Of a stretch of DNA of 64,000 nt, positions 46,277 through 58,600 are shown in pieces. The stretch's first letter is position 1; every line of letters starts with the position of its first letter. The position numbers and the translations under genes were made by a program. The notes beneath the pieces were generated by a model. It did not search any database. It saw nothing but the letters and a program-made list of their open reading frames with translations, and had not been told where the DNA came from. The stretch lies in NCBI GenBank assembly GCA_033239525.1, contig BSYO01000016.1, forward strand, positions 5,095,045 to 5,159,044, written 5' to 3'. Origin of the DNA: Nepenthes gracilis (taxonomy: Eukaryota > Streptophyta > Magnoliopsida > Caryophyllales > Nepenthaceae).

Positions 46277-47335
46277 TTAGAGGGGCGGACTCGAGAGGTA
46301 GCTCTTGAGTCCTTGGAATGCCTCCTCGCAGTCATCACTCCACTGGAAATCCCGGGATTTTGCTCCTCTTAAGGCATTGAAGAATGGCAGGTGCTTCTCA
46401 GCCGACTTGGCTAGGAAACGGGAGATGGCGGCCACTCGCCCAGTAAGCTGCTGAACCTCTTTCACCGTTTGCGGAGACCGCATGTCCAGGATCGCTTGGA
46501 TCTTTTCTGGGTTTGCCTCGGTTCCTCGGTGTGATACGATATAGCCCAAGAATTTTCCGGAGGCAACACCGAAAGTGCACTTACTGGGGTTGAGTTTCAT
46601 CCCATGGGTTCTGAGCACATGGAAGGTCTCAGCCAAGTCCCTCACGTGGTCGCCGCTCATCCTGCTCTTGACGAGCATGTCGTCAACGTATACCTCCACG
46701 TTTCTACCCATCTGGTCTTTGAACATCTTATTCACGAGCCGTTGATAAGTCGCTCCTGCGTTCTTGAGACCAAAGGGCATTACCTTGTAACAGTATGTCC
46801 TTTGGTCCGTCATGAATGACGTGCGCTCCTTGTCCTCAGGGCTCATTTTGATCTGGTTGTTCCCGAAGTATGTATCCATGAAACTTAAGAGTTCATGGCC
46901 GGACGTCGAGTCTACAAGTTGGTCGATCCTGGGCAATGGGAAGCTGTTTTTGGGGCACGCCTTGTTGAGGTCGGTGAAGTCCACACACATCCTCCACTTC
47001 CCATTGCTCTTTTTTACCATGATAACGTTGGCCAACCAGTTCGGGTACTGAACCTCTCAGACAAATCCAGCGTCTAGGAGTTTCTTGACCTCCTCGCAGA
47101 TGGCCATCAACTTCTCTGTCGAATAGTTTCTGCGCTTCTGTCTGACCGGCTTATGCCGAGGATCGACGCCCAACTTGTGGATGATGACCTCGGGCGATAT
47201 CCCGGGCATGTCACTGGAGGACCATGCGAACACGTCCGAGTTCTCTCGTAGAAAACTGACGAGTTGGTCTCTTACTGTCTCTGAGAGTGAGCTCCCTATT
47301 TGGACATACTTCTCCTGATCCGCGGGATCCAATGG
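46277..47335 (-). pseudogene. pol: Reverse transcriptase of the Tat element
   Basis: N-terminal part at 47332-47057 (VFAWSSSDMPGI, HKLGVDP, KPVRQKRRNY), then TGA in place of Arg at about 47057-47059, then the catalytic part 47053-46277. There CVDFTDLNKACPK, SFMDTYFGNNQIKM, VMPFGLKNAGATYQRLV and the intact active site YVDDMLVKS (about 46680) are seen, then LGYIVSHRG. The first Asp is in FMDTY, normally FMDAY. Only a couple of nonsense codons mark it as dead. It continues in frame into RNase H after TAA at 46277-46279. Confidence 0.9.
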
Positions 47336-47467
47336 GACTCGGACTACAGGTTCTCCTGACTAAGCGTGCGGAAGCGTTACAGCGAGATCCAACGGGACTC
47401 GGACGAGTGTTGCCTCGTCCCTGAGGTCGAGGTCTTCCATGGGCTGCGGAAGCGTTACTTGCTCGGT

Positions 47468-47988
47468 CTACGCCAAGTAACACATCTGCCCGGTTGACTG
47501 GTCCTCGAGGACCTCTCCTACCCCACACGGGGTGGGGAACTTCATCTTGAGATGTGGGATAGAGATTACTGCGTTGAACGTGGCCAAGCAAGGCCGTCCG
47601 AGTATCGCATTATAGACCGAGGGCAGGTCCACAACGAGGAAGGTTAGGACCTTCGATGCTGTCCTCGGATACGTTCCCAGGGTCACCTCCAACTGGATGA
47701 TACCCTGGACGGGCACTGGCTCGTTGTCCAGTCCGTAGAGTGGCCCTTCCGGTGCTTTCATTCGATTCTTCTTAAGCCCTAATTTGAAGAAAGTATCAAG
47801 ATACAACAAATTGCGAGAGCTTCCATTATCAACAAATACTCGTTTCATCTGGTAGTCATTTGCTCCATCTGAAACGAGTATGGTTACAACCAAGGGGTCG
47901 GAGTGAGGAGAAGTTACATGGTCTAAGTCCCTACTGCTAAAGCAGATAACATCGTCTTCACTCCCAAGCCCCATCCTCGGCCTCATCG
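47468..47988 (-). pseudogene. Aspartic protease of the Tat element
   Basis: DNGSS active-site motif within VFVDNGSSRNLLYL (about 47800-47840), the Tat form of the retropepsin D-S/T-G; then LTFLVVDLPSVYNAILGRP, the second hallmark. In a different frame from gag (shift at about 47985-48000) but in the same frame as RT. The spacer 47467-47336 contains a short direct repeat of an LVRVPLD-coding segment and two stops. Confidence 0.85.
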
Positions 47989-49612
47989 CCGCTGCAAGCT
48001 CACGCCCGTCTCCCCAGCCGGTCGGCTGGAGATCATGTTCACGACCCCCGCAGCCACTCGGTTCTTGGGGGGCTCTGCGTCTCCACCATCCTTGGGCCCT
48101 GAGGCTTGTCCTGGCCTCTGAAGGAAACGGCTGAGGTGTCCTCTTCGGATAAGCTCTTCAATCTCCCTCTGCAGGGTCCAGCAGTCCTCCGTGCTGTGAC
48201 CCCCGGAGCGGTGAAAGTTACAATATTTCGATTGGTTCCCACCGTCCGGGTTCTTCAGTTGCTTGGGCCACTTCAGGAATTTTTCTCTCTGGATCTGCAT
48301 GAGGACATTGGTGCGGGAGTCGTTCAGCGGCGTGAGATGGATAGGTCGCGGCTCTCTCCGGGAGCTCTGCTCGGCCTTATGGTGTTTTTTTAACGTCTGG
48401 GGACTATCACTTTTTCCTTCCACGGCCTTCTGCTGAGGGTGCTCGTCCCTCTCAGGCCTTTTGGCGTCGTTGGCCTCTTCGGCCGCGATGTAAGCTCTGG
48501 CCACAGCCTCAGCCTCTATGAAGGTCTGCGGGCCTTTGTGGATGAGGCGCTTAAAGAAAGCACCCCCTTCGAGGGCCAAGAGGAAGGCGTTCAGCTTTAC
48601 CTCGTCGGTTAACCTTGGGATCTGCCTGGCCTCCGCTGCAAACCGTGCCAGGAATCCCCTTAAGCTCTCCCTGGCCCCTTGCTTGACTCGAGTGAGGTGC
48701 CAAGGTTGTTTCTCCACTCTTCTGCTTGAGGCAAATTGGGACAGAAAAGCCGTCGCCAGGTCTCCAAAATCACGGATAGAGTCCGCGGGCATTCCGTAAA
48801 ACCATATTCGTGCATCTCCCTTTAGTGTCAGAGGGAAGCACTGACACATGATTGTCTCGTCTAGGCCCTAGAGGTTCAGGTGCTCCCTGAAATGATTAAG
48901 GTGGTCCATGGGATCACCGCTGCCGTCATACAACTCCAGGTTGGGCATCTTGAACTTTGGGGGGAGCATCCTCGTCCTAATCTCCGTGGAAAACGGAAAT
49001 TGGAGTGCGTTACTCCTCCTCCGCTGCTCTCACGCAGCATCAGATTCCATCCTCTTTCCGGTCTGGCCTCCACTCGAGGTGGGGCAGCAATCCTTCTCTC
49101 GTTTAGGTAGTGCCTTAACTCGTAAGGCTCCTGAACTGCACGGCGCTCTGGGACCGTGCGGGCTCCTCTTGGGAGAGCATCTCGGGGAACCGCCTCTTGT
49201 TCGTCGTGGTTGCGGCGGTTCCGTTGGGTCTCAGAATGGCGCCTCTCGGGGCTTTCTCGTTGGACCCGAGGACCTGGTTGGTCCTCGACCCTTCGTGGTG
49301 CTCTGCTGCTGGAGGCCACCTGGGTCCTCGGGTGTTCTCGTTGACTAGGAGGTTTTTCGCGGCGACTGCCTCCTTCATTCCCGGCTTGTGGTGCCTCAGC
49401 CTGGGAGGCCCTGTCGGGAGCCGCCTGCTTAAGCTGGTCAATTTTGGAGCAGAGGGTAACGAATGCCTGCGACATGCCGGCTACCTGGGCGGCCAAGCCC
49501 CTCACCACCGGGTCGGGATGATCCTCCACCCCAGCACAGGGGTTAACTCCACCGCCTTGTGAGGCCACTTCTTTGGGGGCTACGCTCACCTGCGCCCTTG
49601 TGTTCACCATTT
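47983..49612 (-). pseudogene. gag: gag of the Tat element, broken
   Basis: The N-terminal part begins MVNTRAQ at 49610, just 68 bp inside the PBS, and is Arg/Glu/Pro-rich and disordered, as usual in Tat gag. A frameshift at about 49030-49060 and TAG at about 48868 separate it from the core at 48849-47983. The core shows LTLKGDARIWFYGMP, FLSQFASSRR and FIEAEAVARAYIAAEEAN. The nucleocapsid-type motif is CNFHRSGGHSTEDC, the C/H/H/C variant used by Tat elements. Would form particles and package RNA. Confidence 0.88.
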
Positions 49613-49677
49613 GGAGATTTGGGGCTTGCGTTGCTGTGTACTTGTGGAAAATGTGAAAAGCAGACTTTCAGTCGCTT

Positions 49678-49694
49678 CCCACAGACGGCGCCAA
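49678..49694 (-). other. Primer-binding site of the Tat element
   Basis: Minus strand: immediately after the LTR end, TTGGCGCCGTCTGTGGG. From the second base, its first nine bases (TGGCGCCGT) match the complement of the plant tRNA-Asp 3' end; the rest does not, so the tRNA assignment is tentative. Confidence 0.6.
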
Positions 49695-50513
49695 TGTTGC
49701 GTCCGGTGAATCTAGCCGTACGTCGAATAGAGTACGAGCAGCTCTTTAAAGTGCGCGGACGAGCAGATTGGAGCAACACAAAATAAGTAGAATTTGAATA
49801 GAGAGAGAAAAGTACGGGGACAGTGGGGGACGCGCCTGTTTACGTGGAAAACCCCTTAATCTAACGAGGGGTGAAAAACCACGGCAGCGGATGAGCAGTC
49901 CGAGAAATCTCACTATAATAAAGAGAAGATACAATGGATGCCTGGGAAACTTTCACGTTTTCAGGGTATTACAGCGTAAGGAAGATAAACTCCTCTCTTT
50001 TCTCTCATCTCGTTGCCTTTGTTTTTCTCTGGAGGGTTCTTGCTCGAGTGTGAGCAGATGGATCCAGAATCAAGATCCTTTTTCAGTTGCTAAAATAGGG
50101 TATTTATAAGGAACGTGATGCCATAAGGGAGGCGAGACGTGGCGCTGGCGTGTCAGGGTTGTCTGCCACTAGCGTCACTACTGTGGGTGCGGCTGTGACA
50201 GGGACACCTGTCACAGTCTGCTGATACGGCGCTCAGAGGCGCATGGCCTACAGGTACGGCGCGTCAGAAGCCGTTGGTCGCTCGTGGCAGCATGCGCTGC
50301 GCAAACTATCTGAGCTGGCGTTTGGGTCATTTTGGCCTTTCTGGTGGTCCCCGTCCTCAAATGGGTCTTAGTGTCCGTTCAGGTTGCCAAGCACTCGGAA
50401 ACGAGTTAGTCATTTGGATTTGATCGGACTTGTGGTCCTTTTGGTCCAGCCTTTTCGCGTGACTCTTTGGGCCTGCCTCTGCGATTTTAGGCCTTGGGTT
50501 CCCGGACCCATCA
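49695..50513 (-). repeat. 5' LTR of the Tat element (819 bp)
   Basis: Partner of 40246-41079. The TATA box (TATAAATACCC on the minus strand, about 50097-50107) drives transcription leftward through gag-pol. Confidence 0.93.
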
Positions 50514-50518
50514 TAATT

Positions 50519-53500
50519 ATTTGCCCAACTTCGTTTGTTTTTCATAAATTAATTACTTCTAAAATTAAAAAACAATTGCCATATAATTTATATTATAAAA
50601 TAATTGATTTGAGAACATTTGAAATGTTATAATATCATTGTTAATATTTACATCCGGTGAAAACATAGTTGTATTTTTAATATTTAGTTACCTTATAACT
50701 TTTGAGTTGAAGTTATGATATGTATTTATTAGATTTTGTTATCAATTATATATATATTTGATATTATTATTTAAAATATTTTATTACATTTTAATATTAT
50801 TGGTTATATTCATTTATTAGGTATTTATCTCATTAATTATACTTTTTTGATTTTAGAGTAAATGAGGTCGATAGTGAGCTAGTAGAGATTGAATATTTAC
50901 TATAAAGATTTTAGATTGGATGTAATTTTAGTATTTAGAAGCTTTCGTATTAATAGAAGGCAAGACTATTAATTTTCTATATATTTATGATTAATATTTT
51001 ATTTATAATATATTTATAAATATTTATAATTTGAATCTTTTTATAAGGTTGGCTCAGGCCGAATCCAATGATTTGAATTAGAGTTGCTACAAATAATTTG
51101 GGTCAAATAATTTAGAATTTATGTTTTCCTTAAGTGAGACAGATTAGGTTACAAACTCATGATGTTCATTTCATGGTAAGTAAATTAAATTTAGGAGAGA
51201 TTAATGTCATAAGTGGTACCATGATCCAATTTGAGGATAAGATAAGTGGAAAGTTTCAATGTTTAAAAGTTAAAAATTTCAAGGTGGACTTTCAAATTGG
51301 TGGTTATTATAGTTGGCCGAATTCAAGGAGTATTCCGTGAATGAATTTAAAGTTCAAAAGAATTTAAAATTGACATTAATGAGAAAATTTTGAAATATAA
51401 TATTCGGTGAAGAAGTCAATTAAGTTAAATGGATGATTGTAATTAAATAGATTAGATGTCCAACTTTTAGGAGGATTATTAGAGAAAAATTTTAAATTTA
51501 AAAGCTTGATTGAAATATAAAAAGAAGAATTATTTAAACCGACTATCTACATATTTGAAAGCAATTTTCATTTGGTAAATTAGAGTAACCAACTTGGCTA
51601 AATTGTAGAAGTTTGGTAGCATATATTATTAAAATTAAAATACGCTGGAGGGAATTTAACCCTTGAAGCTAGGGAACCTCTTTTTGATTTTAAATCCTTG
51701 AAGCCATTAAGGTTTCTCTTTCTTATTGTAAATATAATCTTACAGTTGAGAGAGAAGTCGCAAAAAAGCTTGAGGATTAGCTTGTAAAATAATCTTATGG
51801 AAAGGAATAAATTGGAGAACTAAGGGAGAAGAGAGAGAAAAGAAGGAAGCTAAGCTTTAACGCAGGCTACATTGTTGCCTTTTGATGATTAGCTTGTGAT
51901 TTCTTGCAAGTTACTTTGTGACATTTTCTTGACTCCACTTTTGAAATTCTTTTGCATATTGTTCATTATCTTTTTATTTGTGAGAAATTATAAAAAAATA
52001 TTAGACTGTTAATTTGATACTTATTAGAATATTTTTGGTGTGTTTTATTTGTGTTTATATCTGATGTTTGTGAATTGTTTAAACTAACATTTAAGCCTAT
52101 TCTTTCTGTTTTAAGTATTTGAAAGCCGTTTGAATGCCCTGTATAATAGATGGTTTATTTGAGTTGCATATTTAAATAAGATGATAGAACTACTAAATTA
52201 CTTGTGTTAAGTCATGCCGTAGTCCCATTTGATGATAGTATAGATCTATGCACGAGTTATATGCTTCATTATGCACAAGTTAAGGATATAGCCAGACGTC
52301 CAAAGTGTCATTCGAATGTTAGCAAATTGTTTTGAGAGCTTTGCGAATTTGTGGTATTCTCTTATGTTAAATGGGAAGTAACAATTTAACAAATTGTTAT
52401 AAAGCTTTAGAGGTAGAAATAACGTGTGGAGCTTGGCTTCGTTTTCAAATAGAATAGTGTACAGTGATTGTGTACTATTAGAATATTATTTGAATGATAG
52501 AGGTGATGTTTAGATGCTAAAATGATAATTTTCAGAATTCGAGTTGAATCACTGTTTTTGAGACATATAAATGTAATTCCAGAGTTTTAAAGAGTTCAAA
52601 AGATTTTATTGGGCTTTAGTAAGAGGTAATTGCATGGGGTACTTTGGTGCTTAGATTGATTCCTCTATTCTTTCATTTCATTGATTTAATGTAGTTGTCC
52701 TTTGATTTGTATTGAATATACATTTTGGTATTTTATGGCTAAGTAAATGAGAATATATAAAAATATTAATATATATGGTTGAAGATGAGTCTATTAAACG
52801 TTAGTATAGCCTACACTTTTTTTGATATAAATTCTATATCCAATTAATTGAGGTCAATAAATTTTATCGGGTGTCTACAATCTTATGATCATCATATAAT
52901 GTAATATCTAAGGTTTCACAATTAGGGAGATTGGAAATAATATGATCATATTACGGATATAAACATCTGAGATAATCTATAGAGGTAGTTACATATTATG
53001 GATATCGAACCTTGCGGTATTTACTTAACCAATAAATGTGTAAATTTGTAGACTTTTAATTTACAGTGGCAAAATAAAGTGTATGCATATTCATTTTTAT
53101 ATTATATTATTGACCTCTTATTGAGTCAGATTTTTTAAAAAAATAAGAATATCAAAGATATTTTAAAATCTCATTGGAATTTGTTGAAAATCCAGCAATT
53201 ATTTCAAAAGTCATTGATTGAACCCGGGTATTATGGATGTTATTTATTAATATCATCGATTGAGTTTTGACATTATTTATATTTTTGTTTATGTCACTTA
53301 TTATCGTTAAGATATTGATATTTGAGAATTGTTATTATTTGTATATTTGAGCCATTATTAATTGATATCCAATTTTCAGTCAAAATTTATTTACTGGATA
53401 TTTCACTCATTATTACCGTTGCTTTTCTATTAGAATAGCTAGGCCATTGTGAGAGTGTTTGTGAAATTGTTGCGTATGAAGAGAGCCTTAGAGATGATGA

Positions 53501-54440
53501 TTATTTGGAGAGCCCAAATGATGATATTTTTTATATTTAGACATTTTTAGTTGAAAACATTATGATACTTTGTGGTTTTATTTTTCGGGAGGTGCTTTTT
53601 TCATGCCTTTAATGTATCTAGATCGTTGAGTTTAGTAATCATATTTTTATCATTTATGCACGATTATTGTGATAATTTTATTGAGATTTTTAATATTTTA
53701 GTGTAATGATTTGGACGATAATTATGAATTGGGTTTGAATCGCCATACCAAATGCTATTGTGGTGAGACTTGGCTTACAAATACAACTGTGGTTCTTTCG
53801 AAGAAGACCTTAATTTGAAAAAAAAGAAAAAAAACCAACACCTTACTTGATTGATTGAATGATCAAATAATTTTTTTTCTTTGAATACCAAAAGAGATTT
53901 GAAGAACCGGCAGGAGGGAAGAGCGATCACAAATCTCACAAATCAATTTAAGAATAAACGTATGCATATGAACATAAAAAAGAACATTTTTAGCCTATAT
54001 TATTGCTGATCAGCTTTTGTTTATTTTTCAAAGTGCCAAACCAGTAGACGCATAATGTTTCTAGTAGGCTAAGTGAAAGCAAGCTTTTTGTGATACTAAA
54101 TCAGCAAAAGACTATCCATCAAGAAACACTTAAAACCTCAAGTTCTCAAACACACCAATCCTCCAACATTTTAGCACCTTCAATTGCTTTTCTTCTTCTT
54201 CTTTTATTTATTTATTTATTTATTTTATATGGATTTGTAAACTAATATGATTTAAGGTAGTGATATTTATTGACAATTGTAATAGATTTAGTTATAACCA
54301 TAACAGCTCATATTTGAACAAAAATGATGCCTATACTAATTAGTATATCCATCCAACTCCATATTCAATTAGTATCAATTAATAGAAGACAGATAGATGT
54401 TAATTATTCTAAAATAATTGCAAGCAACGTCCAATTGTAG
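50519..54440. other. AT-rich region, probably one or more eroded LTRs; no genes
   Basis: No coding similarity. 51720-51960 has a GA-rich leader and 52880-53120 has the 'attacggatataaa..gtatgcat..attgacctcttattgagt' type of wording seen near the right parts of Del/Tekay LTRs, suggesting a diverged + strand LTR within about 50.7-53.8 kb. An ~80-bp part at 50548-50630 resembles 7453-7530. Boundaries unknown. Confidence 0.3.
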
Positions 54441-54444
54441 TGAG

Positions 54445-55037
54445 ATTACTGTAATATTGTTCAATATAAGATAATTAACCATATGTCAAGTTAACAAACA
54501 ACTTATTTTTAAAAACATTTAAATATTCTCCTAAATATTTATATTCTTTTTTTTTTTAGTAAGGAAAGATTTAATTAATGAAAAATAAAAGAACATCCAG
54601 TACCAATGTTCTATCTCCAAGTATTTTTCCGACTTAGAAGTAGATCAAAGACATAAGGAGCAAGCCCGAGTATCGAAAAAAATGTCACTAACATTACGAG
54701 ATAAAAAAAACAAATTATTGGCCAAAAATAGACCAAAAAAATAGGAACAAAAAGAAAAAAATCTAAAAGCTATCGTTTTAAGATAAGAGAGAAAAAGACC
54801 AAAGGTCATCAGAAATTCAGAGGGCCTTCAAGCAACCGCAAACTTGTCTACGGCTTCCGACATCAGGGAGTAGCTCAAGGCATCGGCCATAAGTGATTTT
54901 AAAGGTTCTCTCTATGTCAAGGTAGAAATAAAAATTACTGTAATATTATTCAATATAAAATAAATTTGCATATGTCAAACTAACAAACAACTTATTTTCA
55001 AAAACATTTAAATATTAACCAAAATATTTATATTCTT
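54445..55037. repeat. ~105-bp direct repeat flanking a ~385-bp poly-T-bordered insert
   Basis: 54445-54549 and 54933-55037 are about 90% alike (ATTACTGTAATATT...ATTTATATTCTTT). Between them, a run of T followed by AGTAAGGAAAGATTTAATTAATG looks like the reverse-complemented 3' end of a LINE-like element, and the rest (54620-54930) is non-coding. Confidence 0.6.
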
Positions 55038-55152
55038 TATAGAGATTTTATGTTTTTTTAAAGGCCGTCTCAACACTGCATGAGGAATTGCCATCTTAAA
55101 GCAAATCCATTGGCATCCATTTGAATTTTGGGACTAAATAAAATGTCTTTGA

Positions 55153-55733
55153 TGCATTTCAGAATTTGAATTTTAGACGGATCTTGGTTTCCGTTTTAAA
55201 TCTCCTTATCCGGTTGACTTGAATCACATGGACCCGGTCGACGTCTTTAAAAATCTAGAACCTGTGTACCACAAATAAAAAGGGAGAGTCAAATCACTTA
55301 CGGGGATTGATCCCCGATAGGCTTTCTAACGCTCAAGTCAGAAAAATCTTTCTCTATATCAAAGAAAGTCGTAAATGAAAATATGTTAGTGTTTTTTATG
55401 AATCTTTTGGTATTATAACTGATTGAGAGAGAATCCGTCCCCCCTTTCTGTATCCGAGAGCTTCCTTTTATAACGTTTGGACCGTTTTGATAATGCTTGC
55501 CTATTTTTGTCCATTCTTGTAACTAACTTTGGATTAGGATGGACAGTTTCGGATTTATCATCATGGATAAGGATTGTCGGTTACAAGCAAAAATGTAAAT
55601 CGAAATTAACTGCGGCGCCTGAACTTTGGAAGGAGTTTGGCCTATTTTATGCCATATACAGGATTACTTCTCCAGTAGGCCTCCTTTTAATTGGGCCTTT
55701 CCATTTGGGTTAGCCCAAATTTGACCGTGTCCA
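55153..55733 (-). repeat. Left LTR copy, inverted
   Basis: Reverse complement of 62840-63424 over its full ~581 bp. Its U3 end (TGGACACGG on the minus strand) sits at 55733 and touches gag; its U5 end (AATGCA) faces the flank at 55153. Confidence 0.85.
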
Positions 55734-56280
55734 TAGCAACAGAGACGGAAACCATCACCCTTGTGTACATAGTAGCGGAGGAAGTAAATAAAGTAAAGAA
55801 GCCAGGTTATGCAGATCACACACTGCAAGGACCAACAAATGAAAGGAAAAGGAATGGAGACCATGTTGACTTTTGTGACTTAAGAAAGCAATCCAGGATC
55901 GAGTCAGGGGGTCAAAGGGAGTTCTAACCTTTAAATTTGACTATTTTGAATGATTTTTGAACTAACATTTTTATACAAATCCGAGGAGAAAAATTCATCA
56001 AGTGGCCAAAGCCTGCGAAAAACCCGAAAGTAGGAGATCAATCCAAATACTATGATTATCATCGATCTCTTGGCCACAGTATAGAGAATCGTCGGACTTT
56101 ACGAAGAAAAATTGAGAAACTCGTCTGAAAGGGACACCTCACCAAGTTTCTAAAGGATCTAGAACAGACTCCTGGAGAAAGAGGAGAGGAAAGGCATGAT
56201 CAACAATAACAACAACATCCGAAGAATAGAGTGGCAAACAGAGTGGTTAGTATGATATCAACCAAACTATCGAAAGGCCA
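55734..56280 (+). pseudogene. gag: gag C-terminal fragment of the older Tat element
   Basis: Begins at the LTR junction with ATETETITLVYIVAEEVN, which lines up with the EAEAVARAYIAAEEAN segment of the complete element's gag. After a frame change it continues FIKWPKPAKNP, then the knuckle-like region YYDYHRSLGHSIENRRT in which both cysteines are lost, then VANRVVSMIS. Several stops. The first half of gag is absent. Confidence 0.75.
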
Positions 56281-56299
56281 CACTCTAGATTGACCAAAA

Positions 56300-56839
56300 G
56301 TTGACGAAGGCAATGAAAAAAAGCTGAGGTTAGAGATCAGAGATGATGTAATTAGTTTTGACAAAGAGGATATGTCACATGTACAACTTTCTCATTTAGA
56401 TTATTTAGTTGTATCAGCACTTATTTCTGATGGTAATGTGGATTACCAATTAAAACGAATCTTTATAGATAATAAAAATTCAAGTAATTTACTTTACCTT
56501 AATGCGTATTTTAAGTTGAGGCTAAAAAAGAGTCAACTTAAACCTTCAAATGGACCTCTTCATGGATTGGACAATAAATCAGTATCCGTCCAAGAAACCA
56601 TACAACTAGAAGTTACCTTGGGGACATACCCAAGAATTTCCTCTCATACTCTAACTTTTTTGATAGTTGATCTACCTTTTGTCTACAATGTTATTTTAGG
56701 CCAACCATGCCTATCGATCTTTGGAGCTATAACTTCTATCCCACACTTTAAAATAAAATTTATAATTCCATATGGTGTGGAAGAAGTCCTGGGTAATCGA
56801 GTAGTTCGTCAGACATGTTATTTGTTTCAAATTACCTAA
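56300..56839 (+). pseudogene. Aspartic protease of the older Tat element
   Basis: Open from ATG 56372 to TAA 56839. The active-site motif reads IDNKNSSNLLYL: the Gly of D-N-G is Lys and one residue differs in spacing, so it is inactive. LTFLIVDLPFVYNVILGQP is the second hallmark. Gene order and frame relation are as in the complete element. Confidence 0.8.
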
Positions 56840-56899
56840 ATAGCTCCAGACTGGCCAGTTGAGAACTTTGATTACTGGGATAAAATAACTCTACAATAA

Positions 56900-58310
56900 G
56901 TCCAATCCGGTAAGACGCCAGATCAGGTCCCTCTGGACCCCAATGATTCGAAAAAATGTATACAAATTGGAAATTCACTTTCTGAGCATATGCGAGACCA
57001 GCTTATTACCTTTCTCCGACATAATGTGGATGTCTTTGTATAGTCTCTCACTGATATGTTAGGAATCCCAACAGAATTCATGGTCTACAAGTTGGGCCTC
57101 GATTTCAAACATAAGTCTGTTAGGCAAAAGTAAAGGAATCACTCGATTAAAAAACTTATTACTATTCGTGAAGAAGTGAAAAAGTTGTTAAACGCCGATT
57201 TCATTAGAGAAGTCTAATATCCTCTGATTGGTTTTCCATTGTGGTGCTTGTGAAGAAAAGTAATGAGAAGCGACGAATGTATGTGGATTTTACTAACGTG
57301 AACAAGGCATGTCTGAAGGATAGCTATCCGCTACCCAGAATAGATCTGTTGGTGGATTCCACGTTAGGATATGAGTTGTTAAGCTTCATGGACGCATATT
57401 CTAGATAAAATCAAATTCAAATGAGTCCAGAAGACGAAAAATATACTTCCTTTATGACCGATCAAGGCACATATTATTATAAGGTCATGCCTTTCGATTT
57501 GAAGAATGCAAGAGTCACGTATCAGTGGCTTGTAAACAAAATATTCAAAACTCAAATTGGTCAAAACATGAAAGTATATATAGATGATATGCTCGTGAAA
57601 AGTAAATCTACTGGTGTCCATATTCGAGATCTGAGTGAGACCTTTGAGGTACTTCAGAAACATCAAATGAAATTAAATCTGATCAAATGTGTTTTCAAAG
57701 TATCTTATGGAAAATTCTTAGGTTTCATAGTATCCCAACAAGGGATTGTAGCCTATCCGAAAAAATTAAAAGCAATCATCGACATGGCTCCACCTCAAAC
57801 GGTAAAGGATGTTCAAAGGTTGACTGGAAAACTTGCAGCTTTATCTTGATTCTTGGCTAAGTCTGCTGAGAAGTATGTCTCTTTCTTTAGAGCTTTGAGA
57901 GGGGCAAAAACCAATGGTTTCATTTGGACAACTGACTACGAGGCTGCTTTTTAAGAATTGAAGAACTATTTATCCGATCTTCCCTTATTGGCTTCACCAA
58001 AACAAGGAGAAGATTTATACCTCTATCTAGCAGTATCAGAAGTTGCATTGAGTTCGGTTTTGATTAAAAAACATTCAGATATGGAACAGTCGGTCTATTA
58101 TGTTAGTAAGAAGTTAACCGACGTAGAGATCCGTTAACATTTATTGAAAAAGTCGCATTGGCACTCGTCTATTGGGCCAGAAAATTGCGACCATATTTTC
58201 AGGTACACAGGATAATTGTTTTGACGCATCAACTGTTGAAAGCTATATTACGGAAGCCTGATATGTCTAGAAGACTGGTCAAGTGGATTATCAAATTGTG
58301 CAAATTTGAT
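56900..58310 (+). pseudogene. pol: RT and first RNase H of the older Tat element
   Basis: Pre-RT part at 56930-57210 (SLSEHMRDQLITFLR, FMVYKLGLD). RT at about 57230-57850 with stops: YVDFTNVNKACLK, FMDAYSR, MPFDLKNARVTYQWLV and active site YIDDMLVKS (about 57577-57603), FLGFIVSQQG. RNase H at 57990-58310 (LYLYLAVSEVALSSVL, YYVSKKL, a frameshift near 58135, LVYWARKLRPYFQVH). It then jumps directly to the integrase tail: the second RNase H and the integrase core are deleted at about 58311. Confidence 0.82.
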
Positions 58311-58600
58311 GAAGCCCAAGAAATAGCTGAAGTGTGTACTGCTACATATTAGCAACGGGTTACATGATACTACAACAAAAGGGTGAAGGTGCGAAAATTC
58401 GATGTGGGAGATTTAGTTTTAAGAAGCATAAAAGCAACCGAGAAAGTGGTAAATAGGAATAAACTCTCTCCAAATTGGGAAGGCCCGTTCCTTGTATTAG
58501 CTATTTTTCGGGATGGAACATATATTTGGGCAGTCAAAGCAGAAAGTTAATTCCTAGAACATGGAATGCGATCTATCTAAAGAAATTCTATAAATAATTT
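58311..58600 (+). pseudogene. Integrase C-terminal fragment
   Basis: Starts at EAQEIAEV and shows YYNKRVKVRKFDVGDLVLRS, then KLSPNWEGPF and a final LKKFYK, homologous to the integrase tail of the complete Tat element (44317-44116). The upstream 1.8 kb or so expected in between is deleted. Confidence 0.75.

Larger units (their letters stand above)
40246..50513 (-). mobile_element. Tat-lineage (Retand-like) Ty3/gypsy element, nearly full length, minus strand
   Basis: 10,268 bp, bounded by target duplications TAATT (40241-40245 and 50514-50518). Order in element sense (right to left): 5' LTR, PBS, gag, protease, RT, RNase H, second (archaeal-type) RNase H, integrase, 57-bp tandem repeats, an antisense gene, PPT, 3' LTR. 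The extra RNase H and the antisense gene are marks of the plant Tat group. The LTRs differ at about 9 of the first ~146 aligned bases (my count), so it is younger than its neighbours. Gag and pol have a dozen or so nonsense codons, largely CGA to TGA type, and at least three frameshifts, so it is not autonomous. It is much more GC-rich than the flanks. Confidence 0.93.

Noticed and set aside
44314..49786. Numerous + strand reading frames of 70-146 codons across this stretch
   Set aside because: They are antisense shadows of the GC-rich gag-pol coding on the minus strand; none has a domain or a consistent start.
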